From Craterostigma plantagineum (lineage: Eukaryota > Streptophyta > Magnoliopsida > Lamiales > Linderniaceae), in assembly GCA_027422505.1 (NCBI GenBank), contig JAPQWV010000018.1:19920001-19984000 (forward strand): a DNA stretch of 64,000 bases, in the 5' to 3' direction. Both the position numbers and the translations under genes were made by a program. A model generated the notes under the pieces. The model saw nothing but the letters and a program-made list of their open reading frames with translations. It was not told where the DNA came from and did not search any database. This document shows, piece after piece, positions 47,852-60,785 of this stretch; positions within the stretch are counted from its first letter, which is position 1; each line of letters starts with the position of its first letter.

Positions 47852-50800
47852 ATGGCGGAAACTGGTTTAGAGGTATTGTCTGTGTTTAACCGCCTGTTCA
47901 ATGTTTACTGCATAAGTTTCATTTGGCCTGCATATGTCACATTTGTCCGTCTAAATTGACTGTGCCTTCTCCATTAAGACAGGCAAATGTTGCATGACCA
48001 TTGATTTCCCCCTTTATAAGTGGGCTACACTTCTTTTGTAGAAATATTATGCACCCTATTAGAGACGAATGATCTTCGGATGTTCGTCCATGCTATTCTA
48101 TATTCTGTGTATATTCGTAATATATCGCTGTGTATATTCCCTATGTAGGTATTTTATGCAATCTGTTGAATGGCGTTCAAATTTCTGCATACTGCTCTTC
48201 CATATTCTTAAATATTTTCAGTAATAATATGATTCTTTTTATTTTTAGCCATTATTGGACACTCAGCTTCCACAAGACAATATCTTGCCATGCAAACTAA
48301 CCATATGTGCTGACTATAAAGGAGTCAGCAAACTGATACGGGATGTGCTAAATGCAGCAGAAATTGCGGAGTTCGTTGCACGATCTCCGTTTGGCCAGCT
48401 CATATCATGTGCATATAGGTTCTATCTGTCGAACCAGCTGATTTGGTACATGATGCAAGCAAACTCCAATAAATCGTAGAGACGAATTGTGGATGGTCAT
48501 CAATTGCAGGCCTATACGGTTTTCGCCTATGGAATTCTGTTTGATTACTGGTCGGAAATTCTCGGTCGAGCCACAGGTCGTCGAGAATCATGCTTTTGCT
48601 AGGAGGCACTTTCCAAGTTCGCAAAAGATCACGCTGCAGGATGCAATTGATAAATTGAGCGAGATGGGGTGTAACGCATCATCCGGTGTTGATGTTGAAA
48701 GATTAAAAATGGCCAGTGTTGTGTTTGTCGCAGGAGTACTCGATCACCGTGCCTGTCGAACAGATGTGAAGATAAATCCAGTGATACTTCACTTAGTTGA
48801 GGATTTCGACGCCTTCAACAACTATCCCTTCAGAAGTTATGCTTTCAAGACTGTTTTGGACTCACTGAAAAGGGACTTCTCTTCGTTAAACAATATTCTG
48901 CCTGTCAGGGCTTCAAGAAAGTACCATACCTTTTGCTTGGGTGGATTCGTCCACCCAATTCAGGTAATATTACCCGCCTCTACACACGTGATCCATAGCT
49001 TTGCTTATTTACGATGTAATGTCAGGGTCTTCACTGTTATTTTGAAACAGATCCTTGCGTACGAATGCTTGCCAGGCGTTGCACAGAAATATGCAACGCA
49101 TTTGGGCGACACGATCGACACAGTCCCCCGTATGTGCCGATGGAAGACAACACCTTGGCTAACGAAGCGAGCACCGCGACTACAAGATATTGATGACGCT
49201 GTTAGGAAGTCAGAGGTTGTCAATGATCTCTTTATTGCCACCGCTGAAGAGTCTATTGCAGGCTATTTTGCCAATAGCAACTTTGATGTCGTTCCCGGCG
49301 GCAGCGGTCTTCAGCAAATGGGTTCATCGTTGTTGAGAAACACCGCTGAAAGTGGTTTGCCACAGACCACCGTGGTGGACAATGAAGATGGGCAAAATGT
49401 GGTCATCAATAGCAATGACGAAGGTTCACATCCCCCAACATTACAAGATTTTGTCGACGGACTCCTGGCCAGTCGCAAGTCCATGCATCACATTGCAAAT
49501 GTCGTCACAGAGAACAATGCCAACATTGACTCACACCCTGTAGGACAGGTGCAATTACCTTATCATCCGCATTTAGATGTTGTGCCTCATATGAACAGTT
49601 CATCACCCGTGATTCACGAATTGCAGCAACAGTCCACTAATATGGACAATGCGATTGTGCCGTCTCAGACTGCACGCGACGGTATGGACACTCATGATGA
49701 TTTCGTCGACGTTGCGGAAATTGAGGCAGGTAGGACTTCGCATGTCGAGGAGCCGTATGCTGTACATGAGTTGGATATTGATCAAGGAATGAACAAGGTT
49801 AATTCTCACGCGTCGCAAGGTAAATCAGTAGGAATGGAGAAGGTCTTGCGGCAGCTGGAGACGCTGAGTACAGCAGTCGAATACCACACTGAGCAGATTT
49901 TTCAGATGACCACCCAAATGAAAGAAGGTTTTTTTGGATTGAATGTACGGCTGACTGATATTGAGCATTGTCAACCGCTGGAAGATGTTGCCAGAGCCTT
50001 TGGTGACCAGTTACAGCATCTAACGGAAAAGATAGGGAAGACAGGAGGCACGGATCCTGGTACAAACATCTTTTTGTGCCATTAAAATTTGTATTCTCAT
50101 TACTCTAAATACTTCATCATATACCACGTATAGAGTCAGCCAGGGCCAAGGCAATAGACGAGGGGACTGAGCTTCCACCAACAAAAAGGCAAAAAGCATT
50201 GCAAAAGGCTGTTCAGCCCTGTTCCATCGCTCCCAGAATTCCATATGGAAAGTCGAATATTGACGAGCATGTTCTCTACAAACAGAAAATGTGGCCAAAA
50301 GCAGCTGAACGTATAGAGCGAATGGCCGTGAGCCACTACGTCGTAGGGCTTTGTGGGACGGAGCTGAAACAAGATTTCTTCAATGAACTAAAGACGCGTG
50401 GCATTTACCTACGAGACGTTGTAAGTTTAAAATTGAGTATTAAATTTTGAGATATTCCTCGCTTAATGAATTTTTGAATATCCGTGTTTTTCTCAACTTT
50501 GTAACGCAGCATATTGATGAATGTATGCGCGGATTCATCGAAATGCAAAAAAGGTGTGCCAGCCCTCTTAAGACAGTTGCATTGATGAACACAGTTTTCA
50601 GCCAGTTCATCAAGACGCTTCCTGTTGTTGATAAAACAGCTGACCTAACGGAACTAATGCCCTATGTTCTTGGAAAGTCTATCAATTGGCCGTCATGTAG
50701 TTGGAAAGATGCGTCGGAAATTGTGTTGCCCGTGAACGTGAACAACAATCATTGGGTGTTGGCCGTTATCTTTCTTAGGCAAAAAGTGTTTTTGGTCATG

Positions 50801-51202
50801 GATTCGGATAGATCAGTCGATAAACACTTCGCACAGACGCGTCTTGCGTTGGGGAACACAATCATTATCACCAAGATGTTGCTACGAGAACTAGATATTG
50901 AACGCAATGATTTTCAATTCGACTTTAGGCGTGATAGTCGAATCTCGCAGCAAGGTTACAGGTGCCGTATACAAATTAATCAATTCACGTGCTTTATTGT
51001 CCACTTTATTTACCTAATCATATAGACCTGTTTTCAATGTAGTGGAGAATGTGGCGTACACATGTTGCGGAATGCATTTGGCATGATGTTTCCAGGTGAC
51101 AATCTATATAACATAAAACCGTGCCAGATAGAAGAGTTCCGAAAATATTTGACGGCGTCTGTGTACTACAGTTTTTGGCATTGGCCTCCTTATAATGAAT
51201 AG
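47852..51202 (+). pseudogene. DUF1985-Ulp1 (C48-type) cysteine protease gene, copy A, frameshifted
   Basis: The exon model is 47852-47872, 48249-48963, 49051-50059, 50134-50420, 50510-50961 and 51043-51202. It mirrors gene B exon by exon, and exons 4 and 5 have exactly the same lengths (287 and 452). The N-terminal half is DUF1985-like (PIRFSPMEFCLITGRKFS, KMASVVFVAGVLD, GGFVHPIQ). Then come a variable acidic linker, a coiled-coil-like stretch (LSTAVEYHTEQIFQMTTQMK) and a Ulp1 catalytic domain. The His (NNNHWVLAV, codon 50750-50752), the Asp region (VMDSDRS) and the nucleophile Cys (SGECGVHML, codon 51050-51052) are all present. A small deletion near 48470 shifts the frame in exon 2. Ulp1 enzymes remove SUMO; DUF1985-Ulp1 proteins are known from plant mobile elements. 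The catalytic part is otherwise undamaged. Confidence 0.8.
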
Positions 51203-52337
51203 ACGTGTTGAATACAGCTGTTATTTTATGGGTTTTGTCACCAACAATATTAGCTTTCTAGCCAAAATGAGCTATGAGGTTAGTCGTCCTCCCATGGAAG
51301 GCTGTATGGAAACTACTCACATTAACAAATTACATTTTGTATAAATATTGCTTTTATTGTATGACTCACGCGATAACCAGTATTGCTCATCAGACTGATG
51401 CAACGATATCGGCACAACACTTCACAGGATAAGTGAAACAGTTCGTAATGTAACTACTAAGCATATGACTGGTCCTTCTCTTGGCTGAGTGTTACAATAT
51501 GCAACTCCCTTCTTATTAGCACATTCTCATTGTCGATCTATTTAAAATAATATTCCCGAGACACTTCAATAGGCACCATCAATTTGCAAGACTGTTCAAC
51601 TAATTTAATTGGATAGTTTAAGGCGTCTGTTCAGCTGCCTATTAAATAAATTCATAGAATAGAATATAACGCAATATAATACAATATTGTATAATATAAT
51701 ATAATATAATATGTAATATAATAGAATATAATGAAAGATATTACAATCTAATTATATCTGATATAATATCGTCTATAATATGATAGAATAAAATAAAATA
51801 ATATTTTATAATAATGTAATATAATATAATATAATATAATACAATATAATATAATGTAATGTAATGTAATATGTTCTGAAGTGAGATAATGTAATATAAT
51901 ATCATATAAAATATTATTTATAGTATAATATAATAGAATCTCATCTAATATAACATAATAGAATATAATATTACACCTCATGCTCATTTTGACTATCGTA
52001 TATATGGCTGAATAATACGGAGAACTATATATATAGCACTTATACATTAATATACCGTTGCCATATGACACGCTAATACTTAATGTTATAGTGCCAATCA
52101 ATTTTCATTCAATACGATTAAATGCAAGTACGATAACTAATTATTTACATATAGATTCATTGAATGTAGGAGTGGCCCTTCAAGTATTCCTTCATTAACA
52201 ATGTAACATATATTATGCAGCTGACATATGGACTAACCGTTGCTTCGAAAGTGTTTGCATCAAAGGGTTTCTGGCTGGCGTAGATCATTTATGTTGCACA
52301 ACACCTTAACCTTGAAAGAAAATACAAATCTGGTGTT
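51203..52337. repeat. Spacer with (TATAA)n low-complexity tract
   Basis: From about 51655 to 51975 the DNA is mostly imperfect TATAA/AATAT pentamers. A block at about 51400-51470 (CACTTCACAGGATAAGTGAA) resembles 52557-52600 at the end of the first Rep-helicase exon. That suggests a duplicated exon fragment. No gene is seen. Confidence 0.65.
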
Positions 52338-55300
52338 ATGGACGCAAATCTGTCTAATCTTCTAAAAAAACGTTCCGCCGATCTTCGCGAGACAGTTGCC
52401 GAACTGTCAGAAAGAATTCATCAGAGGATAAATTAATGTATAGGCTATGAAGAGCAAGCATGCAGAAGATCACAGTGGAATTGTGACAGTGTTGCGGTTC
52501 ACCTTCGAGGGACATTAGCGGGGTTTGACAACCAATGCACTGATGTGAGCTCGATACTTCACAAGATAAATGCAACAGTTGGTAACGCAACTATAATATT
52601 GGTTGATTTTACTCTCCCACTACCATACACGAGCATATGAATATTAGTTTGACATTTTCTTACTGTTTATATTCAGCAACCATTGTCAATGTCCAGCAGC
52701 AAACCACATGCGTAGATTTTCGTACGCATGCTGCCTCAGGGGTTCTCAAGAACGACAAGTACCATGATAATATTCAACATCATCAGCGACGGAATAAGGA
52801 AGACAACCCGCATTGCCAATCAGACAAAACAAATATTGGTAAATTACTTCAATCTAGGTGCTGAGTGCTTTGTGTGTTGCAAATATATATCTTAATAAAA
52901 TTAGAACAACTACTCATTTTGATCAGTCCTTTTCAGGTGATATGGTATACGATCAAGCAAAACACGCAAGGCACATCCGCTTCAAACTTTTAAAGAACAA
53001 ACGTCGTTTAAAGAACAACCGCCCTGACCATACAAGTATGGCACAAGGTTGAGCATATTTATACGTGAAATAATTCCCAACATACCTTAAATAGCAGGTT
53101 CATTATGTAACCAAAATGTTAATGCTTTCAGACGGCTTTAACATGTCGCGTGCCAAATTATTGAAAACTTGAACCAAGAGGCAAAGACCAGCAGCTGCTT
53201 CACAAAGAGGTTCGCATGTTTGCAAAATCATTATTCATCGAAAAAGTTCTCCAGAATTGCTTGGTATATGATAACTTTTATATTATTTTGCAGAACATCT
53301 CAATACACATTACAAAAAAGAAGAAATTGTGCAATGCTACTTTTGTAATGCATTGGTTTGGAGAGCTGAGGCAACGAAGGGGGCAGGAAAACTTAATAAT
53401 CGCCAATTTTCTATTTGCTGTAGCCAGGGCCGTGTGTCATTACCCCCAGTACGTCAAGCGCCTCAATATCTAATCAACAAGTTCTCAAACCAAAGTTTCC
53501 GCCAATATATCAGGGTCTATAATTCAATTCTGGCATTCACGTCTATGGGAGCAAAAGTTGACTCATCAGTTACCCAGAAGTCAGGCGCATATGTTTATCG
53601 GATTCACGGTCAAAACTATCATAACATAGGTTCATTGCTGCCTGCAGAAGGCGACAGACCGAGATTCGCTCAGTTATACATTTACGACACCGCAAACGAA
53701 GTTTCTAACCGTATGAATACACTGACACGCACAAGTTCTGAGGCTTTAGACGCAAACGTTGTTGCACAACTAATCAAGATTATGGATGAAAATAACGAAC
53801 TTGCCAAAGTGTTCAGAATGGCAAGAGACAGGTACGAAGCAGGGGAAACTGCGGAATTTTCAATTAGGTTGGTAGGTTGTGCACGCCAGCGCAGACAATA
53901 CGATCTTCCAGCTTCAGAAGAAATTGCTGGACTTATTGTTGGCGACTTGCCCATGACAAATGGGCAACGCGATGTTATTGTTCAAATGAAGACAGGCCAG
54001 CTTCAGAGAATAAGCGAGTTACATCCTTCATTCATGGCAATGCAATACCCTTTGTTGTTCCCGTATGGCGAAATAGGATTCCACAACCAGATTCTATATA
54101 GTGAGGAAGTTCATTCGCCATTAAAAAGAAAGTTCGTAACCATGCGTGAATTTTACGCTTACCAACTACAAACGAGGTTGACTGAAGGGAGAGGAATCAT
54201 TCAAGGAGGTCGTTTATTTCACCAGTATGTTGTTGACGCATACACGGCCATCGAACAAGAACGATTGCGTTGGGTAAGAAATAACCAACAAACATTGAGG
54301 GCGGACGTTTACAACAACATATGGGGTGCAGTATCAAGAGGAGAAACGAATGCAAAAACTGTGGGGAAAAAATTATTCTGCCATCATCTTTTACAGGATC
54401 TCCGAGGTATATGGTAGAGAATTATCATGATGCACTTGCTTTATGCAGATGGTATGGAAATCCTCATCTTTTCATAACCATTACTGCCAACCCAAAATGG
54501 GACGAAATTGGCCTCCATTTGCAAGAGTATGGAAACGACATTTCAAATGACAGGCCGGACTTACAATGCAGATTATTTAAGATAAAACTTGAGCAGTTAA
54601 TAGAAGATATCAGACGAGGACGATTCTTCAAAAGTTGCAAAGCAGGTTTGTAATTCAAATATGTTTAGCATTCATTTAATTTATACACATCTTTTTTACC
54701 ACCAGGCTTAAAGTCATGCATGTTTATTGCCAACAAAACAATGCAGTTTTGTATACAATTGAATTCCAGAAACGTGGATTGCCTCATGCACATATATTGG
54801 TATGGTTGGATCGAAGTGGAACAGAACCGACTCCAGCAGAGGTCGATGAAATAATTTCCGCAGAAATCCCTGACCGTCAAGTTGATGAAGAATGTTATGC
54901 TTTAGTTGAACAGTTTATGATGCATGGACCTTGCGGTTTTGAAGGCCTGAACTCGCCTTGCATGGAAAATAACAAATGCAAAAAACATTTTCCAAAACAG
55001 TACAACAGCCGTACGACTGTTGATGATGCTGGACATATCTGGTACAAGCGAAGGAGAAATGAAAGCAGGTATGTAATTAAAAAGAATGTTGTCATGGACA
55101 ACAGATACGTAGTCCCACATAATATACAGCTGCTGAAAAAATACAAGGCGCACATTAATGTAGAGTGGTGCAACACGAGTAGAGCTATTAAGTATCTATT
55201 CAAGTACATCACGAAAGGGGTAGACAAGGCCACAATGATAATTGAAAATCTGGTGAATCCAATTCAGTCTCCTACTGAACCGACTGCGCAGAAATGTGAT

Positions 55301-57586
55301 GAAATAGCGAGATACCTTGATTGTAGATATCTGTCGGCCTGTGAAGCTATGTGGAGAATATTTAAATTTGACGTCCATTACAGAACGCCAGCAGTACAGA
55401 GATTAGCACTCCATTTGGAGGGTGAACAAAGTTTAGTATATGATGAGTCTGTTGATCTCAGCAATATGTTGACGAGAGATGGCGTACACAAAACAATAAT
55501 GACAGAATGGATGGAAATGAACAAGCACAGTGAAGAGGCTAAAAACCTTACGTATATTCAATTCCCATCAAAATTTGTATGGAACGCCTCGACGAAGAGC
55601 TGGACACCCCGGAAGAAAGGTTTCGTCATTGGAAGGGTAGTTAACATACATCCCACGGCGGGTGAGATATATTACATGAAAATGTTATTAACAATTGTTA
55701 GGGGACCCACATCATATGAAGATATGCGTACGGTAAATGGTGAAGTCTTACCAACTTTCAAAGAAGCATGCTATAGGAGAGGATTATTAGATGGAGACTC
55801 AGAGTGGCATCATGCCATGGATGAAGCTGCGCAATGGGCTACTCCGATTCAGCTTCGGCAACTTTTTGTTACGTTGCTGATTTTCTGTGAAGTAACCAAC
55901 CCTCTGAATTTGTGGAATAGCTTTTGGAAGACTCTATCAGAAGACATACCAATGCGCCAAAAACGACTATTTGGGTTCACAGAAATGCATCTTACAGACG
56001 ACCAAGTAAAAAACTATGCGCTGGCTGAGATCGAAAAACTAATGATACAGAACTCGAAGACTCTTTCTGACTTCCCTCCAATGCCACTGCCGTCAAAGAA
56101 CGTGCTAAAAGATCTCAACAACAGGTTATTAATGGAAGAAAGCTATTACAACACCGAGGAGAACGACGTTGAATATCAGCGTCTTATTGTGACCTTGAAC
56201 GAAGAGCAGCATAACATATTCAACGAAGTAATCGACTCGGTTGCAAACGACAGTGGACACCTGTTCTTTCTATATGGCCCTGGAGGAACAGGGAAGACAC
56301 ATGTTTACAAAACAATCATTGCAAAATTAAGGTCTGCAAATCAGATTGTAATACCAGTTGCATCATCAGGTATTGCAGCTTTGCTGCTACCAGGTGGAAG
56401 AACTGCACATTCAAGGTTCAAGATCCCTCTTATACTACAAGAGAATTCCATGTGCGACATAAAGCAAGGGACGATGTTGGCTGAACTGTTGGCGCAAGCA
56501 AAATTGATAATCTGGGATGAAGCGCCGATGACAAACAAGCATGCTTTTGAGGCATTGGACAGAACTATGAGGGACCTGATGTCCAAAAGTTCTGAGAACT
56601 GTGAGGGCAAGCCGTTTGGTGGAAAGACCGTGCTGTTAGGGGGCGATTTCAGACAATTACTTCCAGTTATACGTAATGGTTCCAGACAAGATACGGTCGA
56701 ATCAGCCATAAACAGGTCATACTTATGGCAGCATTGTCGTGTGCATACCCTTACACAGAACATGAGATTACATCGTTCAGAAATAGAATTTGCAGATTGG
56801 ATTTTGCATGTGGGCAATGGAAATGTGCAAGCTGCTGTAGATACAGACGTTGAGACCATTAAGGTTCCAAAAAACATGTCTATTGATTCTCAGGGTGATA
56901 CGATCCGTAGCATATGTAACTACGTATATGTTGACTTCGAAGACAATATGACTGACCGAAATTATATTAAGGAAAGAGCCGTCCTGACACCCCGAAACAA
57001 AACAGTTGACGAAGTGAATGACTTCATGCTCTCCATAGTACCAGGGCATGAGACAGAATACTTAAGTTCAGACAGCTTGGAATTGGAAGCCGACGTGGAA
57101 ATCAGTGCAACAACAATCTATCCAGTCGAGTTTTTAAACATGCTTGAGATATCAGGCGTCCCAAACCACAAACTCATCCTTAAACATGGAATTCCAGTAA
57201 TGTTATTGCGGAACTTAAATCAGAGAGACGGACTGTGCAATGGAACAAGACTCATTGTATCGCGCCTTGGAACAAACGTTGTTGAAGCAGAAATCTTAAC
57301 TGGAACGCACGTTGGCAATAAGGTTCTCATACCAAGGATAATTATGTCACCCTCCGACACAACCTGGCCATTCAAACTGCGCCGTAGACAATTCCCACTT
57401 AAAGTCTGCTACGCGATGACAATAAATAAAAGTCAAGGTCAGAGCCTAAGAAGGGTTGGAGTATATCTTCCCAGTCCAGTTTTCACGCATGGCCAACTGT
57501 ACGTAGCACTATCTAGAGTTACATCACCTATGGGAATCAGAATATTGAGCATAAACGAAGGAGACATAGAAGACAACGAGGTGTAA
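52338..57586 (+). pseudogene. Helitron Rep-helicase (HUH endonuclease plus PIF1-type helicase), recently broken
   Basis: Six exons join in phase except for the lesions: 52338-52581, 52677-52838, 52937-53047, 53132-53209, 53294-54645 and 54747-57586, about 1595 codons. A zinc-finger region (CYFCNALVW...CCSQGRVSLP) is followed by the Helitron-like N domain, with TKTVGK- and LPSSFTG-type sequence near 54360-54400. The HUH motif is LPHAHIL near 54785, and the paired tyrosines are YLFKYITKG near 55195. The PIF1 helicase has Walker A GPGGTGKT near 56280, Walker B IIWDEAP and, near the end, TINKSQGQS and YVALSRV. Lesions are TAA at 52434-52436, TGA in exon 4 near 53171, and a one-base loss in the A-run near 54369. 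The 956-codon frame holding HUH, Tyr and helicase motifs is unbroken. The first two exons are the least certain and may belong to another gene. Confidence 0.88.
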
Positions 57587-58606
57587 ACATGGTTTTCCAT
57601 GAAGTTTTCAACAATGTTTAGGTGCCTAAAAAATAACAAGGTATTCTGTAATACCCTCGCTAAAATCTGTAGACAATTGTTGTATGCTGCTATTGTTTAA
57701 CATATTTTGTTACAATATTTACCATCAAACAAACAATAATTCATACAGTCATACTATTCAATAAGTTAATGTCGCGGTGTTTAACTCCATGATACTTTTA
57801 CGGTTGTGCATTTTAATTTGCTAACATTTTCAGATACATGTACATTTTGCATGCGTTTGGTCTCCACTGTAATTCCATTTTGTACAGTCATACCAGATAG
57901 GCTGTTATATTGTAGTTTGTTTTATCTGTTGTACAGTCTTCATTTTTTTTACAATATAAATATACTTCCATTTTTACAGTCTAGAGCGACAAAGCTTTTT
58001 GGCACAAATCATGCGACTCTATCATGATATGGAAATTAGAGACGCAACATAAATGACACTATAATGTAAAACAAATAAACAACTGTTGAATTACCACTAA
58101 TTATATCTATCATAAAAGGAACTAAAACGCATCGCCCCATTTACTATATAGTAAATATTTTGTTATTGTTTTTATATAATAATAATGGTATTTTTAGTAA
58201 ATATATATTGGCAAACATGAACTCAATTATATTATATATTGATTTATAAAATAAACTGTTGCATTCAAACCGTATAATAATAATGAAATTAAGGGTGGGA
58301 AACCAAGAATAGGTATTAATGAAAATCAAATATACCGTTATGGATGGTTACGTCTGTTTGAATCGCCTCAATACTATTGAGGCAAAACACCAACCCTTAT
58401 GAAGAAGACCTTTCAACTGCTGAAATACTTATTAAAAATTCACTCATTAACTCGGTAATTGCTCCATAATAATTGTGGCCATTTGAATCGCCCGAGCCCC
58501 AGACATAAATTAAATACACGAAACGAAGCAACCTATGCAAAGCAATTGAACACATTCATTTTAGAGCCACGTTCTTCCGCAAATATTTGTGACTTTACGG
58601 TTTTCT
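57587..58606. other. Spacer between Rep-helicase and protease C
   Basis: AT-rich DNA with a perfect 9-bp hairpin, GCCTCAATA-C-TATTGAGGC, at 58365-58383. No CTRR follows it, so it is not a typical Helitron 3' end. No gene is seen. Confidence 0.5.
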
Positions 58607-60133
58607 ATGCAGCATTGTACATTATATAAGTCCTCAAAAACTCAATTTCATAAACAATTAACTGCACAGCAATTTCAAATAACTCAAATGACGAATGAAA
58701 TGACAAATTATTTTGACAACATCGTTGCGGATCTTCGTCGAGCTGCGAGCCAATTTGCTGAGAAGATAGAACATAAGATAGATGCCTATGTGCAATCTGC
58801 TGCCCAAAGGTTCAACGATCTACATGCAAGGCACAATCACCAGATTGCTATCCTAAATGAATTGACAGCAAAGATCAACAAGAATTACTCAGAAATGCAA
58901 CAGAGGCTATCACATATAGAGCAGGCGCTTGGTATGTCCACAGTATTTTCCAAACAGCCTTACATAACTGTTACTACGTACAAATCGCCCTGCAATTGTT
59001 TTGGCAGGAAAAATCGCCACAACGCTAGGCGACGACCAGTCGACAGATAAGGTAACAACCATTCATTCAAATAAGGAAACGCCGCCTTCAGGAAAAAGAA
59101 AGCGTTCAAACCTTCCCAAGGAACCTACACAGACAACATTGCAGAAAAGGCCTAAGAGCAAAATTACACCGCCATTAGACCAAGACCATTCGAAGGCGAA
59201 AAAGGTTCCGAAAGACAAAACCCTTGCGACAACTGTCAAGAAACTCTCAAAATTGTTTCCCCGCGTAGCAGCAGCTATAGGGACAATGACCCAGGATGAC
59301 TCTATCAGTACCATATTAGGAGAGGAGCGTGGCTACCAATTCTTCGAAGATCTCATGACAAAAGGAACTTGGCTAACTGATGAGGTACAACATCATATTA
59401 TTGAATGTAAAGTATGTAAGCATATTCTTACAATATATTGTTATCTGAAACAGCATATAGACGAATGCCTGCGTGGGTTTATCGAGAGACAGGCCCATGC
59501 AAAGTTCCCCAAGGCAAAGGTTGCTTTTATGAACACAACATTCAACCAGATAATTACAACAGAATTTCGACCCGACGGCCATACTGACCTGACAGCCATA
59601 CGTCCATATGCTAATGGTACTGTTGACAATTGGCCATCTCTTCCATGGCAAGATTCGGACCTCATAGTTATCCCAGTCAATATTAATGAATGTCATTGGG
59701 TACTATGCATTGTGGACTATAAAAAGCAATCAATCGCAGTACACGATTGTGACCCTTCGGTGGACAAGGATATGAGGTTCTTTGTGCATGCGTTTAATAA
59801 AACACGGCTTACAATTCCCTATATTCTTCAAGACCTGCGAATGACTGACTCCATCGTCGACTTCACTGTTTATAGGGATCCTGACTTCCCCCGTCAATCC
59901 TTCAGGTAATTCTAATCTCTCCATGTATTCAATTTGAGCAATATCATTCAGTAACATAATAATTCGAAATATCTTCTCACTTGTGTACTAGCGGGGACTG
60001 CGGCGTATACATGCTACGATCAGCATTTTCGCTTATGTTTGCCGAAGACGATGTCCACAGTGTCTTGCCTGATATGATCCAAGAATTTAGAGAATATCTG
60101 ACCGCATCGATATTCTTCAATAATTGGTCGTAG
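58607..60133 (+). CDS. Ulp1-type (C48) cysteine protease, copy C, intact, without DUF1985
   Basis: Four exons join in phase: 58607-58931, 59008-59384, 59454-59905 and 59992-60133, giving 431 residues. Residues 25-105 are a coiled-coil-like helix (NIVADLRRAASQFAEKIEHK). Residues 110-190 form a basic linker with likely nuclear signals (GKRKRSNLPK, KRPKSK). The Ulp1 domain follows from about 235, with His315 (NECHWVLCIVD), Asp near 332-334 (VHDCDPS), Gln381 (PRQSFR) and the nucleophile Cys388 (SGDCGVYML). All catalytic positions are present and the protein ends in a normal position (NNWS). Exon 3 is 452 bases, exactly as in genes A and B, showing common origin. The DUF1985 half is absent. It likely acts in the nucleus on SUMO or a SUMO-like protein; the substrate is not known. 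Confidence 0.8.
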
Positions 60134-60785
60134 CTCTTGGACACTGTTCTAATCAATCTTTGATGAGTGCATTTTTATATTACTGTTTACCTATCGTTTC
60201 TTGGGAAGTTATTACGGCAGTATAACTTAAGGATCATTTTACAATATTCACATTACAATAATATGACCCAGGACTCGGGCACAACATATACTACCAATTT
60301 ATTGAATACAATGAAAAAGACCAGGCTCAAAGACTCTATAAATTAGTGCCTGAATAACGTAGTAATGCCGATAATATAATGTTATATAATATAACATAAG
60401 ATCATATAATATAACAATATTTATAAGATAGTATAATTCTATATTTGTGTAATCATATTAATAGAGAGAGCTAAATATGACTTATACTAATATACCATGT
60501 TAGTCTATTGTTTATTCCCCTTATATTGGACCTTATTATGTTCATTTTTTTATTGTTGGGCCAGCCCGTTTCAGCGTTTCAATGCATTTGTGGGATTGTG
60601 CCCTAAATTATCATGAATTGTGTAATTGGCGGCCCACGCAAGCCTTCAAAAAAAGCATTACACCTGATTCCAAATTACAAAATTCCTTCCCCATCGTTTC
60701 AGCTGATTCCAAATTTTCCAGAATTTGAACTTGCTTATTCCGTGGTCATACAGTCCAGAGGCGACGCATATTCCACTGAATACTA
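60134..60785. other. Spacer and upstream region of gene B
   Basis: AT-rich up to about 60540. Then the sequence becomes similar to the spacer upstream of gene A (TTGGGCCAGCCC, CCTAAATTATCATG, GGTCATACAGTCCA). The promoter region was therefore duplicated together with the gene. Confidence 0.6.

Noticed and set aside
48964..49050. Open intron between exons 2 and 3 of protease A read as coding
   Set aside because: The 87-base intron is open by chance; gene B has a non-matching sequence at the same place with good GT and AG ends.
54895..55378. Open minus-strand frames inside the Rep-helicase
   Set aside because: They are shadows of the conserved Rep coding frame and resemble no known protein.
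58365..58383. Perfect 9-bp hairpin as Helitron 3' end
   Set aside because: No CTRR within the following bases, and a protease gene of the same cargo type follows it, so it is not a convincing terminus.
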